Shown: positions 49,400-63,100, counted from the stretch's first letter. The stretch is DNA of 64,000 nt from Archegozetes longisetosus (GCA_018873245.2 JAEMBT020000001.1:18912220-18976219), one strand, 5' to 3'. Made by a program: numbers and translations. Notes: generated from the sequence alone by a model not told the origin.

Positions 49400-50490
49400 A
49401 TTTGATTGTTTAACAATTTGAGTCTAATTTTAACAACAATAACATCGATACATATCCATAACAATAACATGTGTTCACTCACTCTCTATGTTTATGTTTG
49501 ATGTTTAAGGCGTTGCTATCGTTTCAATCAAAACTCTGGTATCCATTCAGTATGTCATTATCTGGTATTACGGGTTTTATGGTCACCCATCACCTATGCC
49601 TAGTATGCAAAGAGCATCATTCCCCTAAGACTTGATCCATTAATAATTTTAGACTAAAATCGGCTTTTCATGTATGTCTTGCTCTTATGTTACTCTATGC
49701 TTCTATATTTGGCCTATATTTTAAGATTACAGTTACTCTTTTTTGAGTTATCTTTACTCCCACACAGTCGATAACAACATAACTCTATTAGTGAATAATG
49801 CCTAACAATCTAACAAACTAGCTTAACCATTGTAGTAGGAGTACATTGAGCTAAATAAGTTTGTTTAGGTAAGAATAATGTGTGTAGCGTGTAAGAAGGC
49901 CATAGACATTTTCATCCCAATCGGTATCCATAAAACGCTTTAATATCTTTTTAAAGAGGTAACCACAGCTAGAGTAATACCAAAAACTGGTTTTTCAAAA
50001 TTATAAACTTTTGAAAGAAAGTTGGCGCTTGTTTTGAATAAATTAAACTTAACAGTTGCTTATTTGATTGAAACAAGAATGATATTTGAAGAGAATATAG
50101 TTTAAGAGGTTCTGAATGGTTATGAAATCGAGAGTGTATTCTCGAAAGTAAAAATATACTTCAAGTTCAGTTTTGTTTGACTTTAGCTTGATTAGAAGAG
50201 GTTTTGAACACTAAATTGCAGACAAACTCTTGACATTCATTGAATAGCAAAGTAATACTAGAGTTTGGATTCGTCTGGATTCTTTCATTTCCCGTGAGAT
50301 ATACCTAAGACTTCTAGAATTAATTTAAGACTAGTACTAAGTGGTAAGAAAAGTTAGTTACGCAACTTGTAAACCACTAGTTCTTACGCAATACTCGAGA
50401 ATTTGCATTTCAACCTTATTTAATATTTGATGCTTTAAAAAGCACCTAAAGTTTAATTTTAAATAATCTTGACTTTCAACAAAAGATATG
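49400..50490. other. Intergenic stretch
   Basis: Nothing convincing. A 44-codon plus-strand frame at 49501-49635 (MFKALLSFQSKLW start) is slightly less AT-rich than its surroundings but too short to support. Confidence 0.5.
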
Positions 50491-50594
50491 TTTATTTATA
50501 TCAAATTTTTATACAAGTAAACAAAGTTTTTCTATATTTAATCATTTTTACATGGGTTTATAACTTTCCATCAAGTATTTGATAAACTTTTGCT

Positions 50595-51105
50595 TTATTT
50601 TCCATATCCGTAACCGCCATGTCCGTGACCACCTCCGTGACCACCTCCGTGACCATACCCTCCTCCGTGTCCTCCTCCATGTCCTCCTCCATGTCCTATT
50701 TTTACATAAAAAATATATTTCAGATTTAAACATATCAAAGTTTCAAAATTCTAAACTGACCGTAACCGCCATGTCCATGACCTAAACATTAAGAATAAAA
50801 TAAAAATAATACCGAATTTAATTAATGGTTTGATATTTGATTTAGTTATTTATTTAATACCGTATCCGCCGTGTCCACCTCCGTGACCATAACCTCCTCC
50901 ATGACCTCCACCGTGACCTCCACCGTGACCTTTAAAATTTATCAAACAAAGAAATGAGTCATATTTCTTAGAAGTTAATAGAAATATTCTAATTTGCGAA
51001 AAACTTTATAATACCATGGCCTCCATATCGGTGTCCGGCTTCAACCGCTATAAATGTTGCACTGATTAGCAATACGCTGAAGATCAAAACTAGAACTGAG
51101 TTCAT
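50595..51105 (-). CDS. Secreted glycine/histidine-repeat peptide (4 exons)
   Basis: Exons are 51105-51015, 50929-50861, 50781-50761 (a 21-base microexon) and 50695-50595, all joined in phase 1, encoding 93 residues. A signal peptide (1-23, ending IAVEA) is followed by about 70 residues built from GHGGGHGGG and GHGHGGYG repeats, with only Gly, His, Tyr and a terminal Lys. No cysteine is present. Gly/His-rich secreted peptides of arthropods include cuticle, silk-like and metal-binding antimicrobial peptides, and this could be any of them. The His content suggests metal binding; that is inference. A TATA box lies at 51230-51223 and a polyA signal at 50496-50491. Every internal intron is phase 1, so exons can be added or lost without breaking the frame. 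Confidence 0.85.
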
Positions 51106-51222
51106 TTTAGATAAAGTTGTACTGAAGTTTTACACGAGAAAATATCTTTCAAACGAATAACTTCCTAATCGAAGCTTTCCAAGTGAGAGAAAGTTCTGAT
51201 TTGATTTGAAGCTTAGGACAGG

Positions 51223-51230
51223 TATTTATA
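51223..51230 (-). promoter_or_regulatory. TATA box of the Gly/His peptide gene
   Basis: TATAAATA on the minus strand, 118 bases upstream of the start codon; spacing is similar to the ML-domain gene. Confidence 0.5.
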
Positions 51231-54200
51231 CTAAAAATGTTGGTGAAGTTTTTATCAGATAATTAACTTAACTGGTTTCCGAATGACACAACATTTGCTT
51301 TAATTGTGATTATATAAATCAATACTTAATAAAAAGTTACATAACTTGTTATGTAATGCTACTAATATTATATAATTCATTAAAAGGCTTTTCGTAAAGT
51401 GAGTGCCATTCATATCAAGGACTAATATTTGATTGAAAATTGACTTAGAAATGGAGTTGGAAATAGTTATGTAAAAGATGTGAGCAACAAAAGAGAGACA
51501 AAATGTAAAAAATCAAGTTTATGCGTCAGTGATTAACTAGCGCCGTGTTGAACGATAGGCTCTGAAGGCTAAATATAAAAAGTCTGTACTATTTTTTCTT
51601 AAAATTTTATAAATGTTTATTCTAATAAAAATGTGACACTTTCCTAACAAAATAATAAGCATTTGAGTCTAGTGAAAGATGGGCCCATCAACACTTTAAA
51701 GCACACAAACTATAGATTTCAAGTTCCAAACATTAAGCATCACGTTAGCTACAGATCTGACATTTAATGGATTTGTCAAAAGAGTATTTTCTTTGAGTAC
51801 TTTACTGAACATTTTAAATAAAGTTTTTTCATCGCAAAAGTTTGGTTTGAGAAAGATTTTGTCATTTAACTAGAAATCATAAAGACTAACTGTTACTCGA
51901 ATAGAAATAGTATGACTTTAATGACATTTGATGATAAGAAGTTGCGAACCTTAAGGTATGAAAAAAGTGGAATAGAGAATAAACTGATTTGGGTTAGTCA
52001 TCCCTGAAATGTCTATTCTCATATGCTTTATATGGATATGATGAAAGTTAACACTAGTTCTTTGCTCACAATGATTTAGTGAAATAGTGATTGATTAAGC
52101 TCATTAATCCTTATATTATTGATTGCTTTTTCAGAGGATTATTAAAGTGTTCGTGGAAACAATACGTTAGAATAGTATCTGAAGCGATGATGAATTATGA
52201 AGCTTTCAAGATTAATGAGTTTTAAATTAATAAAAACATAAATTAAGAACTGTTTAGGAACATATTTGATGAAGAAATTATGTGTGATGAACAAAATGAT
52301 CAATTTAATCAACTTCCACGAACTTTATAAAAGTTTCATTCGACCATTATTCTGATGTTTATTAAAATGATAGCTTTTTCTATAGTGGTCCAAAAGGTGA
52401 AAGAATAAAAGTAGCGAAAGATGAATAAATTCCCAAAACTATATTCAAACGAGAAGATACAGAATTTGAATTGACTTCCAGGAAATGATTAGAGAAGATA
52501 TAGTCGGAAGAGAAGCTAAGTTGAGCTGAAAGCAATTATGATGATTGTTTGTGATGTGGAGTTAGTAGTTTGTTGCTGTTAGAGTATTACATGGAAGGTT
52601 GTAATTCTGTTTATCATTTTGGTTCATATGCCAAACTTAGTTACCTTTTGTTATTATTCAATTTACAAGCTAAATCGGTATATATAACTGATAATAATAT
52701 AGAATCAAAATCAGTATATATAGTAACTCACAATAATATAGAATGCAAGTAGGATAGAGTATCTCATATATTATATTTCATTTTTCTGACTACTACTCAA
52801 TGATAGCTTGTTTTTTCACTTGTACTAAATTTCAGGATCTTTAATTAAGAAAGTCGTTATTTGATATTTGCATCTAATATAATGAGACTTTGCTCGTTTA
52901 TTCAAATTATGTAATAACTAAATAAATTATCATGTATAAAATTACGTTTATTTTAAGATTTTAAAATTTTACAAACCAGATTTAGGAAGTTGATCATTTT
53001 CCTAAAAGGTTTTGTGAAATTAGTTTATTTTAATAATAAAAAAATAGATTGAATTTTAGGATGTTTATCTTATATTAATAGTTAAAATAAACAAGTGCTC
53101 AATTAATTATAATTATGAAATAGAAAGTATTTCTTTTAACAAAATTTGTGTTTGATTCTAATCGAAACATCCTAATTTACAAATAATAAACTAACGAACA
53201 AACTGGCATAAAGATAAATTCAAACATGGAATACAAATTTAAACATCGATTGGTGAACTTAGTCCAATATTGAAGTCTTAATGAGTGATAAAATGCATCC
53301 TAAAATATCGAAATGTTGCTTATGTACTGCATACGATAAAAAACAGCATAAAATAAACGATACCAGTTTTTATGGTTAGCTACTCGCGAACACTTTATAA
53401 GTTTGATTTTTGAAACTTGAACGCATATTTATCTCAAATGATTTGATTATAAAATGTTGAGAAAAACACTCTGGAGTCAAAATTGAATGAGATTGACTGA
53501 AAATTTAGAAGAGTTTACACAAAAATCACATTAGAAGCTTTTAATCCGTAGTCTTAAAAACGTTTATCTAAATAGTAGTTTGAATTCTTGTCAAATGACT
53601 TGAAGGCAAAGATCTCTTTTCTATAATGATTTTGAAGTTTATTTTTCATTAGTATGAGATGAAAGAAAAACATAGAAAAGAAAAGTTAGAGAAACACGTT
53701 CGAGAAGTTTTAACTGAACTATTGGTATGATTTAACGATTAAGGTGGCGTTACTTAAATCATTATAGAAACAAAGAGATGTAACTAGAATTTAATGGCAA
53801 TAAGAGTATACAGAATTTAATAGAACAACTAAAGTGAATCACATAGATAAGTAGTCATAGATTTGGTATTCATTTGAAATATCTTTTTTGTCATTATTTT
53901 GTTTGTCAAACGTGACTCTAAAGAAAAAACTTGAACACTAGAAAAGTGTGAATCCCTTTTTTGTTTGTCAAAAATGATGTTTTGCTTAAGATTTGAATAA
54001 GAAAAGTAAAATAAGGAGAAATGGTCACCGATATAAGAATATGATGAATCGATCAAAGTGAAAGAGGCGTAAGGGAAGAATGACGATAAGAATCAAATTT
54101 GATTTAGTAGTTTGTGACCTACGAACAATAAGAGAAGATGGATTGTAGAAAGATTAGAGAATAGAGATATAGAGATATAAAGATAGTATTAAGTAATTGA

Positions 54201-54486
54201 GAACAGAAAGGCTACTGAGTGAGAAAGTATAGCAACGCCACTGGAATGCGCACATGAATCTGTCAGAATCGAAGGCAGTCAGAAAAGTTTTACGGTAAAA
54301 CTGGAAACGTAAACGCATTAAGTAAGGACTTATAGGAGTTGTAGGATTGATAGACTAATTCGCAATATAAATAACTAAATAGTATTAAATATTGTGGATG
54401 GAAATGTTTATTTCTGCTTAAGAGGGACTGCTTAAGAGGAACTGTTTATATACTTATGAAAAGATTTGAATCAAACGCTGTGAACG
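51231..54486. other. Intergenic stretch
   Basis: No gene seen in 3.2 kb; AT-rich with short A/G-rich repeats toward the GPCR 5' end. Confidence 0.55.
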
Positions 54487-55641
54487 ATGAACGATCACAA
54501 CATCTATAATACAAGTACAACATCTACTAGTATTATGTATAATATAAGTAATAGTGATAAGAGAAATGAAAGTCTAGCAAAACTGGAAGTATCGATACTT
54601 ATAGTACTATTTGTAATGATAATTATCGGCAATATGTGTGTATTGATAGCATTGGGAGTAAAACGATTTAAAATGACACGAATGTATTACTTTCTGCTCC
54701 ATTTGTGTATATCAGACATAATAACGGCATGTTTCACAGTAATGCCACAGTTGGCGTGGGATATCACTCACCGATTCAATGGTGGAAATATATTGTGCAA
54801 ACTTGTCAAATTCCTACAACTACTGGGACCATATCTGTCATCGTATGTATTAGTGGTGACTGCAATCGATAGATATCAAGCCATTTGTTTCCCATTGACA
54901 AATTGTCAATGGACTTCAAGAAAGTCAAAATTAATGATAACAATCGCGTGGTGTATATCTCTATTCTGTTGTGGGCCTCAAGCGTTCATATTCTCATATC
55001 AGGAAGTTCCTGGTTCTAATGGTGTTCGGGACTGTTGGGGCACATTTCCAGCAAACGGTGAACGCATTTACGTGACCTGGTATGCAATCACTGTATTCTT
55101 CATACCTTTAATTATCATCACTTACACCCATGCCTACATATGTCGCGAAGTTTGGGCTAATGTTCGCCGAAAGAGGCAAACGTTGAAACCGGAAATCAGT
55201 CTAATAGAAGTCCGAAAGAATTGGGGAAAGTTCTCTCGAAAGTCATCAGTGGAGAAGTCAGAGAAAAGTGGTGTAGAAGAAAGTATTGGAAAGAGTGATA
55301 GATGTATAGGAAGTAATGTATTGAATCCAAGAAGTCATTCAATTTATAGAATATCAAAGGCAAAGATAAAGACAGTGAAAGTAACAGTAGTTGTAGTGAT
55401 CTGCTATATCGTGTGTTCGAGTCCTTTATCTGTGTTCAAGTGTGGGCTTATTGGTATCCTGGAGCGCAAGAAACTTCCTTCTGGACCGGTAAGCATTAAG
55501 TTTCACTCAATCTCTCATAATTCTAACTAACATGAACATTTCATTACCGTAAACTTCCAGATTTATTCTACCACATAGCTTTCATAATCGATTACATATT
55601 TCTCTTATCAGTTTATATACAATTTTCTGCCTCAGAGTCTT

Positions 55642-55678
<37 letters not shown>

Positions 55679-58227
55679 AATTGTATTGATTTGAAAAGAA
55701 ATTCATATAATTTCTCAAAATTCAAGTGAGATATTTGAATAAAAGCCTTATAGCAGTTAAGATTTAAACTGGGATTCAAACAAAATATTAGTATGAATTA
55801 AATTAACCGTAAATAGTTGACTATAGGCTGTTCACAGATTTGGAGTCAAACTGTGAAATACTATAACTGAAGCATTGAGTATTCATTGTGACTATCTATT
55901 CTATCTGAACCTCTATTTCTATCGCTTTTGATGAAAAGCATTCAAACTGTTTAGTCTTTCCTCGAGTCTGAAGTCTCGCCAAAAAATCAATTGAAATCAG
56001 ATTTGTTGGGAAGGATTGAAAACCGTGAAAGTGTTACCAAAGAGAAAGTTTATATGCAGTACTGTATAAGATATTCCATGAAATAATGTTGAATCACTTT
56101 TATGGTTAAGTTATTTGGCTTAACACAGTTGACATGTGATTATTAATGTGGCGAAAAATCGTATAAAGTGTTAATTTGACATCAATTAACATATTTGTGT
56201 GTGAGAATAGAAAATATTCATAAAAATGCAAATGAAGGCAGAATATTAAAAATTAGAACTTTTTTAATACTTTACTATAAAGCAAAGAATTAATAGTTTC
56301 AGTGCTATAAACCTATTGAACATTCTGAATATGCTTTGCATAGCATTATAGAAATTAAAAAGTTTAGTAAAGTTTACAATTCGTTAGACCGTAAAGTATT
56401 AGGATTTGAAGCATCAAATTTTCAGTATAAGAAACCAGTGCTTATAAACCGTTTTGACAGGGAATATAGTCTAAAAGTTGTGAATCCGTTCAGAATCAAA
56501 CATTGAATTTGCATTTGTGATGGAATGTTTCAAAAACTAGAAGCTACACTCAAACTAGTTTTTACATAGAAATTCATTACTTAAGTTAATTACGACTGCA
56601 CCACTAGAAGCTTTTTGTTATTATTTTAATCAATTATTAATTGGAAGCAGTTATGCAGCTTAATTGATAATTTATACTAATTTAGTTTGAGTTTGATCTA
56701 TATTAATGAGAAAATATCTGCATAAAATAGTAACTATTATTTGATTATGAGTGATTAAATCGGAATTTGTTAGTCTCTATGCCAACTTTCCATCATTATA
56801 ACTGTACAAAAACAATTTGTACATCTTTATTAATTCATTAAAATTCAAGTAAATTAGCATTAAAAACAAAGATAAAAAGATATCTCGAATATAAGCTTGT
56901 TCATATGGCAACTTATATATCTATGTATAAATACAAGCTCGGCACTTTCAATTGTTTAGTCATATAAATAAAAAGTAATAGAGATTCTTTATCATTCATT
57001 CGTTCATTTTCTATGCGTTTGCCTTCCTTTCGGGAGAGTCACTCTCGCCCCATTTACAGAGTGAGTTTTTGGAGGCGGTCGGGCGGGGCATGCACCTCGG
57101 AAATTCTTTAAATCATATGTAATTATTTTGTATATTAAAATCTTTATTGTGGATTAAAAATGATTATGTATTAATGCCTTTTACTTTTACATAGACTTTT
57201 AAACATTTGAGACCTTTTAAGCTAAACATAAAATTTGCAAAGTACTTCACATTTATACATAGATATGTTGTTGTAAGAAAATTCGCTTTTAGTCAAAATC
57301 TTTTTGGTCAATATTCAAGTTTGATGATACATATTAAACCTTATTATATACCAAATTAAACAAATACTTTGTATCGTAAAACCTGGTTAACTAAAACGAT
57401 AGGGATATCTATAGATTGATGTTACATTAATCAATATCAGGATTGAATGGGCTGAAATGTTCGGAAATGTAAGCAACGTTTTCATAAATTCATACGATTG
57501 TAGGAGACAAATAATAAGAGATTTAATAAGTAATAGAATCTGGTATTAGTTTGGGCAACACTTTTGTTGCAATTGTTATACTCTAGAATGACAATGAATA
57601 CAAACTTTATGTAACGCATTCTTATTGAGCAATCTATAAGAATAGACTTAATTTCTCATAATGCCAACTGATAGTAAAGAAGTGTCAGATCCAGACTAGA
57701 ACTCATTCATGGTTTGATTATATTCTGTATGAAAGTGTTTTATTTATTGCATTTTCTGGGATCATATTCTTATTCTAAAGGAATTTATCGAATGAAATAC
57801 GAGAGCTATTGTGGTGAAACAAAATTACAATTGCTCTAATGTCCCAAAGTCTGAATGACCTAATGACGCGTCCTTCAACAATAACTGATAAGTTTTAGGC
57901 GTTGTTTCGCTTATTTTCAGGAATAACTTATACTCATACGAAATATTTAGTGAATCAAATTCGCTTTTTTCTTTAGGGCCATTTGTGACGGTTTTGATGC
58001 TATTGTCAAGTTTGAACTCGGCTGTCAACCCATGGGTTTACATGCTTTTCAACAGGAATCTAATGAATGCGTTGCATAGCTTTTGCTGTTGTGGTCGTGG
58101 TCGCAAACTGAATCTAAGAACAATACGGGCCAGTCATTTGAATAGTACTAACGAAACACAGATAGAAAGTGAATTCACTCAAATCGATACTAATTGCTCA
58201 AACTTTCGTCGTTTGGACACAAGTTGA
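54487..58227 (+). CDS. Vasopressin/oxytocin (inotocin)-type GPCR, one-base frameshift in TM6
   Basis: Exons are 54487-55488 and 57977-58227 (2.5-kb intron), about 417 residues if one missing base is allowed for. The N-terminus has N-glycosylation sequons (NTS, NIS, NES). TM1 carries GN (48-49). The TM2 end, MPQLAWDITHRF, is diagnostic of the vasopressin/oxytocin family. Cys104 pairs with Cys183 (DCWGTF), DRY is 128-130 and ISKAKIKTVK precedes TM6. Exon 2 has LNSAVNPWVY (TM7 NPxxY) and a CCC palmitoylation-type site. Exon 1 length is a multiple of three while exon 2 needs phase 1, so one base is missing. The usual continuation after TM6 (VQVWAYWYPGAQETSFWTG) lies in the next frame. The toggle-switch Trp of CWxP is Ser (TCG). 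It is a receptor gene that is damaged, or misread, in TM6. Confidence 0.85.
55418..55427 (+). other. Apparent one-base deletion and lost toggle-switch Trp in the GPCR
   Basis: The frame reads YIVC, then TCG AGT CCT TTA. The family has CWxPF here. TCG in place of TGG removes the Trp, and one extra T in the run at 55425-55427 would give Phe-Ile and recover the conserved TM6/ECL3 sequence and the phase to exon 2. Confidence 0.78.
55644..55675 (+). repeat. (TC)n microsatellite in the GPCR intron
   Basis: About 16 TC dinucleotides starting some 155 bases after the exon 1 donor. A pyrimidine tract this close could affect splice-site choice; that is speculation. Confidence 0.95.
57011..57100. other. 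GC-rich island inside the GPCR intron
   Basis: A roughly 90-base stretch is far richer in G+C than its surroundings (for example GGAGGCGGTCGGGCGGGGC). It contains a palindrome GAGAGTCACTCTC at 57034-57046. It has no long open frame and resembles an inserted foreign or structured segment. Confidence 0.5.
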
Positions 58228-58685
58228 ATCAAGTTTTTAAACTGATTTCATTTTCAACTTATTGTTTATTTATTTGATTATGAGTTATAAAAGATGTTTC
58301 ATTTATGAGTCGATTCCCAAATAGATGTATAAAAACTATGAATATATTCATTAATCTTGTATATAATATGTTGTATAGTAGAAGAGATTATAAAGATTGA
58401 TGTTTAAAAGTTTGAGGAAAGATGTGCATTAGATTTATCAACAATAAAACTGTAAAGTTTATGAAGTTTATGAAGTTTTATGAAGTTTATGAACTTCCAG
58501 TAGAATAAATTATAGCTATCATTATAATAATAAAGTTCTCAAACGATAAACACCTTTCATGTAACTTTTATTGTTTACCGTTTAAGCTATCTTTAAGATT
58601 TATAGTCATATATAGTCTAACTTTAGTTCATAACTCAATGTCTTTTTTGAATATTTGGTTGGAATCAGTAAAAATAAGGTCTAGT

Positions 58686-58810
58686 ATGGAATGTGGTGTA
58701 GTGTGATTGCATCTGACTTTCAGCCTACACATACCTGACGAGCCAGACTATTGAAATTAGTTAAGTTGGCAGAGCAGCACTCGATGCAACGACAATACAA
58801 CACATTCCAT
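58686..58810. repeat. 125-bp hairpin with 28-bp arms
   Basis: Arms 58686-58713 and 58783-58810 (ATGGAATGTG at the tip, TTGCATC at the base) are inverted complements with 24 of 28 matches. The loop is 69 bases. It could be a small MITE or a foldback RNA gene. No clear target duplication was found. Confidence 0.6.
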
Positions 58811-60083
58811 TTGTTGTGCAAAAAATGATAACAAATTAAATCAAAATATAAGACTAAAATGCTTTATTATATATGAAGACTTGTTTGGTTTTCTGTTTAT
58901 CTAATTTTAATACTCTAAAATATGTGGTATTTTCTGATATGAGCACAATTTTCAGCAAAATAAAAATCAATTGACCGAAAACGAAATATTTAACATAGAT
59001 TAAAGCAGTATAATTGAGAGGCAGTTATGCGATTATAAGCTTATATAAAGATAAATTTCGTTATTATTGTTCATTTCATTGTTATTGAATTGAATTGAAT
59101 TGAATTTTTGAAGAGACGTAGAAGTTCTAAACTGAAACTATCATTCTAAACTGAAAAGATAATGCAGATGAATTTTTAAGCAGATACAATACAAAAATTT
59201 GACTTGAGCCTAAAAACAAAAATATAATATCCTGTAAAGCTATTTGAAAATTTATTCAATCCAAGGATAGAGTTTGTGTGGCAATCTGATACGCATTTCT
59301 GAAAGTTTCCATTTAGTTCAGAATTTACTATAACATCATAGAAGTATTGTTGAACATAAGTCTAATCATTTTTTGATCACGAGCTCAATCGAAGTTTCTT
59401 TTATCTATATTTGACTCCAGCTTTTAGAAAATTAAAGGTAAAAACTGCAGCAAAGGCAAAGTTAAGTCTGATTGAGCACATTTTTTTTTTCAATATGAGC
59501 GCTTCTATAGAAAAAATGCTTTTCTTAACCAACTCTATCTTATTGACTCTTATGAGGTTTGCTTTTGTCAGTTTTAATTAAATCTGGACGTTTTTTCGGA
59601 TGTTCACAATGTGACCATCAGTTAACAATACATAGAAGTTTAGTTATTCTATTTCAATCCAATCAAATCTTAGTACCACATGTTTAAAATTTCTTTTTTT
59701 TTTTTGTATTAACACTATTTCAGTTGAATTTTCAGTGAAAATTATTTACAATGATTGAAGTGATTATAAGTTTTATAACGTTGTTATCAATCAATCTCTA
59801 TGTAATTAAGTTTGAAGAATTGGATAATTGCTTATTTGAAAGCACGACAACTATGTGTTTTAGTAAAATGACTGATCGATTCAAAGTTGTATGGTAAAAT
59901 TAATGCCTCAAAATCTTTGATTTCTTTAGATTTTTCACCAATCAACTCTATTATTTATGATGGTCAATTATTTTTGTGCACACCAGTTAGCAGTTGATTT
60001 TTGAGAGTAACTTCTCGAGAGACTTGATGTCATATTTACATAATTTCATTGTTATGCTAATTGTGTTTTCGATGCAACTAAAT

Positions 60084-60117
60084 GAAAATAATTGAAAATA
60101 ATTGAAAATAATTGAAC
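60084..60117 (+). repeat. 10-bp tandem repeat AAAATAATTG
   Basis: About three copies; simple AT-rich tandem repeat in the distal gene-free region. Confidence 0.8.
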
Positions 60118-63100
60118 GTATTTGATAAAATCAATAGAAAATTTGCATTTGATAGTAAGTGGGGCTAATCTATTGAACAATTATTCGCAGATGTAGTGCA
60201 GCAATTAATTAAGAAGAGGGATTAGAATGTATACAATGGTGAGTTGATTAGCTTAGCAATAATAGCTAAAAATCTTGGTTCTCTTAGAACAATGAAAGGC
60301 ACTTAACTAACTTGGTTTCGCAACTAATCGCTTCAGGTTGTGGGAGTACCATAAGAGATTATTCTATTTTCTTTCATTATTATTTCAACGGTTTTCGCGA
60401 TTAAGATTAGATATAGTTTTATAGTGAAAACTCCGGATTAGAATTCATGTGAGAAATGAATCATAGAGTGAAATCAACAGGATAAAATTTTTTTTTGAAA
60501 ATATGAAACAGTGAACAGATTCTAAAAATGATTAACAAAGAAAAAGATGAATGAAATGGAAAGAACAGTTTGATTGATAAAAGAATAAAAATAGTGTGCA
60601 ACCAGAAGTAGATTAGACGAATATTAGATTAGATACCTCTATTAATCGATTGAATGCGTGCTTTGCATTCTTGCTAGGGAAGGATATAGGTTTCCAAGTT
60701 ATAGATACTGCTACATCACTTAATACATTTAATACGGTTTTGGGAATATCCAATATCGTAATTGAGTTAAATTTCTATTAATAAGTTGTGTTATATTGTA
60801 GATTATTATTGGAAACTCTTATAAACACAGTTATGACTAAAATAATTTTGATAAACATCCTGTTCGGTGTAAGTTAATAACAGTTAAAAATTATAAAATT
60901 ACTAATTGTTGATGTAAAAAATATTGAAATTTTATCTTTAAGCCAATGTGAGGCAAACCATTGCTTACAAATCGAATCAATAAAACGTTGATTTAAAAGA
61001 AGTTATCGAAAAAAGGTATGAATGGTAGTATATTAATAATAAATGTATGCCTGTTTGTAATCTATTCTATGTAGAGCACAATTCTCTATTGAGTTGAGTA
61101 ACAAAATACGATTGATAGTCCGAACTCATATTTTTTCAATTGCGAAATAAATGTCTCATAACAGAAATGCAACTTCAGTACGAAAGTAGATAAAAGCATT
61201 CGTTATTTGTTAGCCTAACTTATGTCTCATAGAAATTAATTATTAGTTCATATTTAATACTTTAAAAATTTATTATTCAAATGAACCACAAGTCAATCAT
61301 TTGGTTATTCTTATATTGATGGAGGATTTCATTTCATATGTCAGAACATATCTTCATATTGGTGAACATTTAAAGTGGATTTTATGTTAATTTAATGTTT
61401 TACAGAAGTTAAAATATTAAATGAAAGTATGAATATTAATGAGGTATTAAAAAGAATTAGTTTCAATAGTATGTAATTTAATTGGTGAGCTTAACAATGA
61501 GCTTACATTGGAGTGAGAGAATAAGATATTCTGATAGCTTAAAACCATTATGAATGATTGAAGCTTTGAAATTAAGAATCAAATATAAGATAATAATTGC
61601 TACAAAACTGATTTATTAAACTTATTTATCTTAAAAGTTAGTTCAGTTGTTAACCATGGAGCCAATGTAGGTCTGCAATAGCTCAAATTTGAATCTATCA
61701 TTAATTCATTAGACAATTAGATGATTGAATGCGAAAAGCAAATAAACCACGCCTTATGACTGCTATAAATAATGGTTACATTCTAATACTGCATTATTAT
61801 TACGTAATTAGATTTAGAAATATTGCGTAAGAGAGCAGTCAATATCAATAGGAAAATAAAGCTATATTTGTAATAATTGACCAAATCAATTTTTCAGAAT
61901 ACGATACAATCAAAATAGACTTAAATGATCAATATAAAAGTTTAAAATAGTTATTTGTACTATTAAAGTGTGAACTGTTCATTGATGCCATTTATACGGA
62001 AACAAATAGCTATTGAATAGATTGAAATTGGTTTGGTCAATAAACTTAATATAACTTTGTTTTATAGATATGACGCACGATGAACATAATCATTACTAAA
62101 TCTGTTGAACAAATAACTTAAATATGCGATTGTTCGACAGTTATAAGGTTTGTCCGCAAATATTCACGAACGATAAAATAAATTGTTGAACAAATTGTTG
62201 AATAAATTGTTGTATTGTTTCATTGATTCTCTCAAGCAAATCAAATGCTAGACTAATGGTCACTAAATATAGAAAAGAAATTACTAGAAAAGGGATTTCA
62301 TTCTAAAACATTTGATCAGAAAAAGTAAAATAATTTTCAAGCTGATGTTCAGAAAGAATCTATAAAAGTAGAAGTGGATTAAACTAACAATTGAAACAAG
62401 ATTTAAGGATTTGATTGATTTGAGAAAAGCAAACAAAGGGGTTTTTAGAGAAAGCAAAGATAAAAAGAGCAATTTAAGGTACTTATGCTATAAAATATGT
62501 GTTTTATCTTCAATTGCTTCATTTATACTGACAGCATTTTTAGAGATTTACTAGTGTGAAGCTTTGGGTCAGGATATGGAGTCCCATTGAGAATCTCAGG
62601 CTTGCATTTCACGCAAAATTGAAACTTAATGCGTTCAAATTGCTGAAAAGCCGTCTAAATAAAGTGAAACAAGTACTCGTTAATAATTGAATCCTAACAA
62701 AATTGAATGGAAAATATTGCAGAGCCTTTAGATTGTAGAAACAAAAAAAGTGATTTGCTAATGGATACTTTGATGCGATCTCAAATATTTTGGGTGAAAA
62801 ACTAATTGAGTAAAATATTGAGTTACATACTGATAAACATAAAAATAAGTTAAAGGTATGAAATTGTTACACTCAAATTTATGAAGATTAGATCTATTTT
62901 GAGCTCAGACAAGATATAGGGTATATAAAGAATAATTTTAAGATCTTAGATCTATTGTGCTTGTTATGTTGAGAAGAAAAGAAAAAACCTTTATTGAAGT
63001 ACCAGATAATGATGTCTCAGAAAAATTGAGCTGATAATAATCTGACACTAAGTTCAATAATGAGATATACATGTAAAAGCTGGAAAGGTTGTCTCTTTAA

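Noticed and set aside
49501-49635. 44-codon plus-strand frame
   Set aside because: Too short, with no promoter, signal peptide or homology that I recognise.
58760-58800. tRNA-like sequence GTTAAGTTGGCAGAGCAGC
   Set aside because: It fits an A box, but no acceptor stem, anticodon stem or GGTTCGA-type B box can be folded around it.
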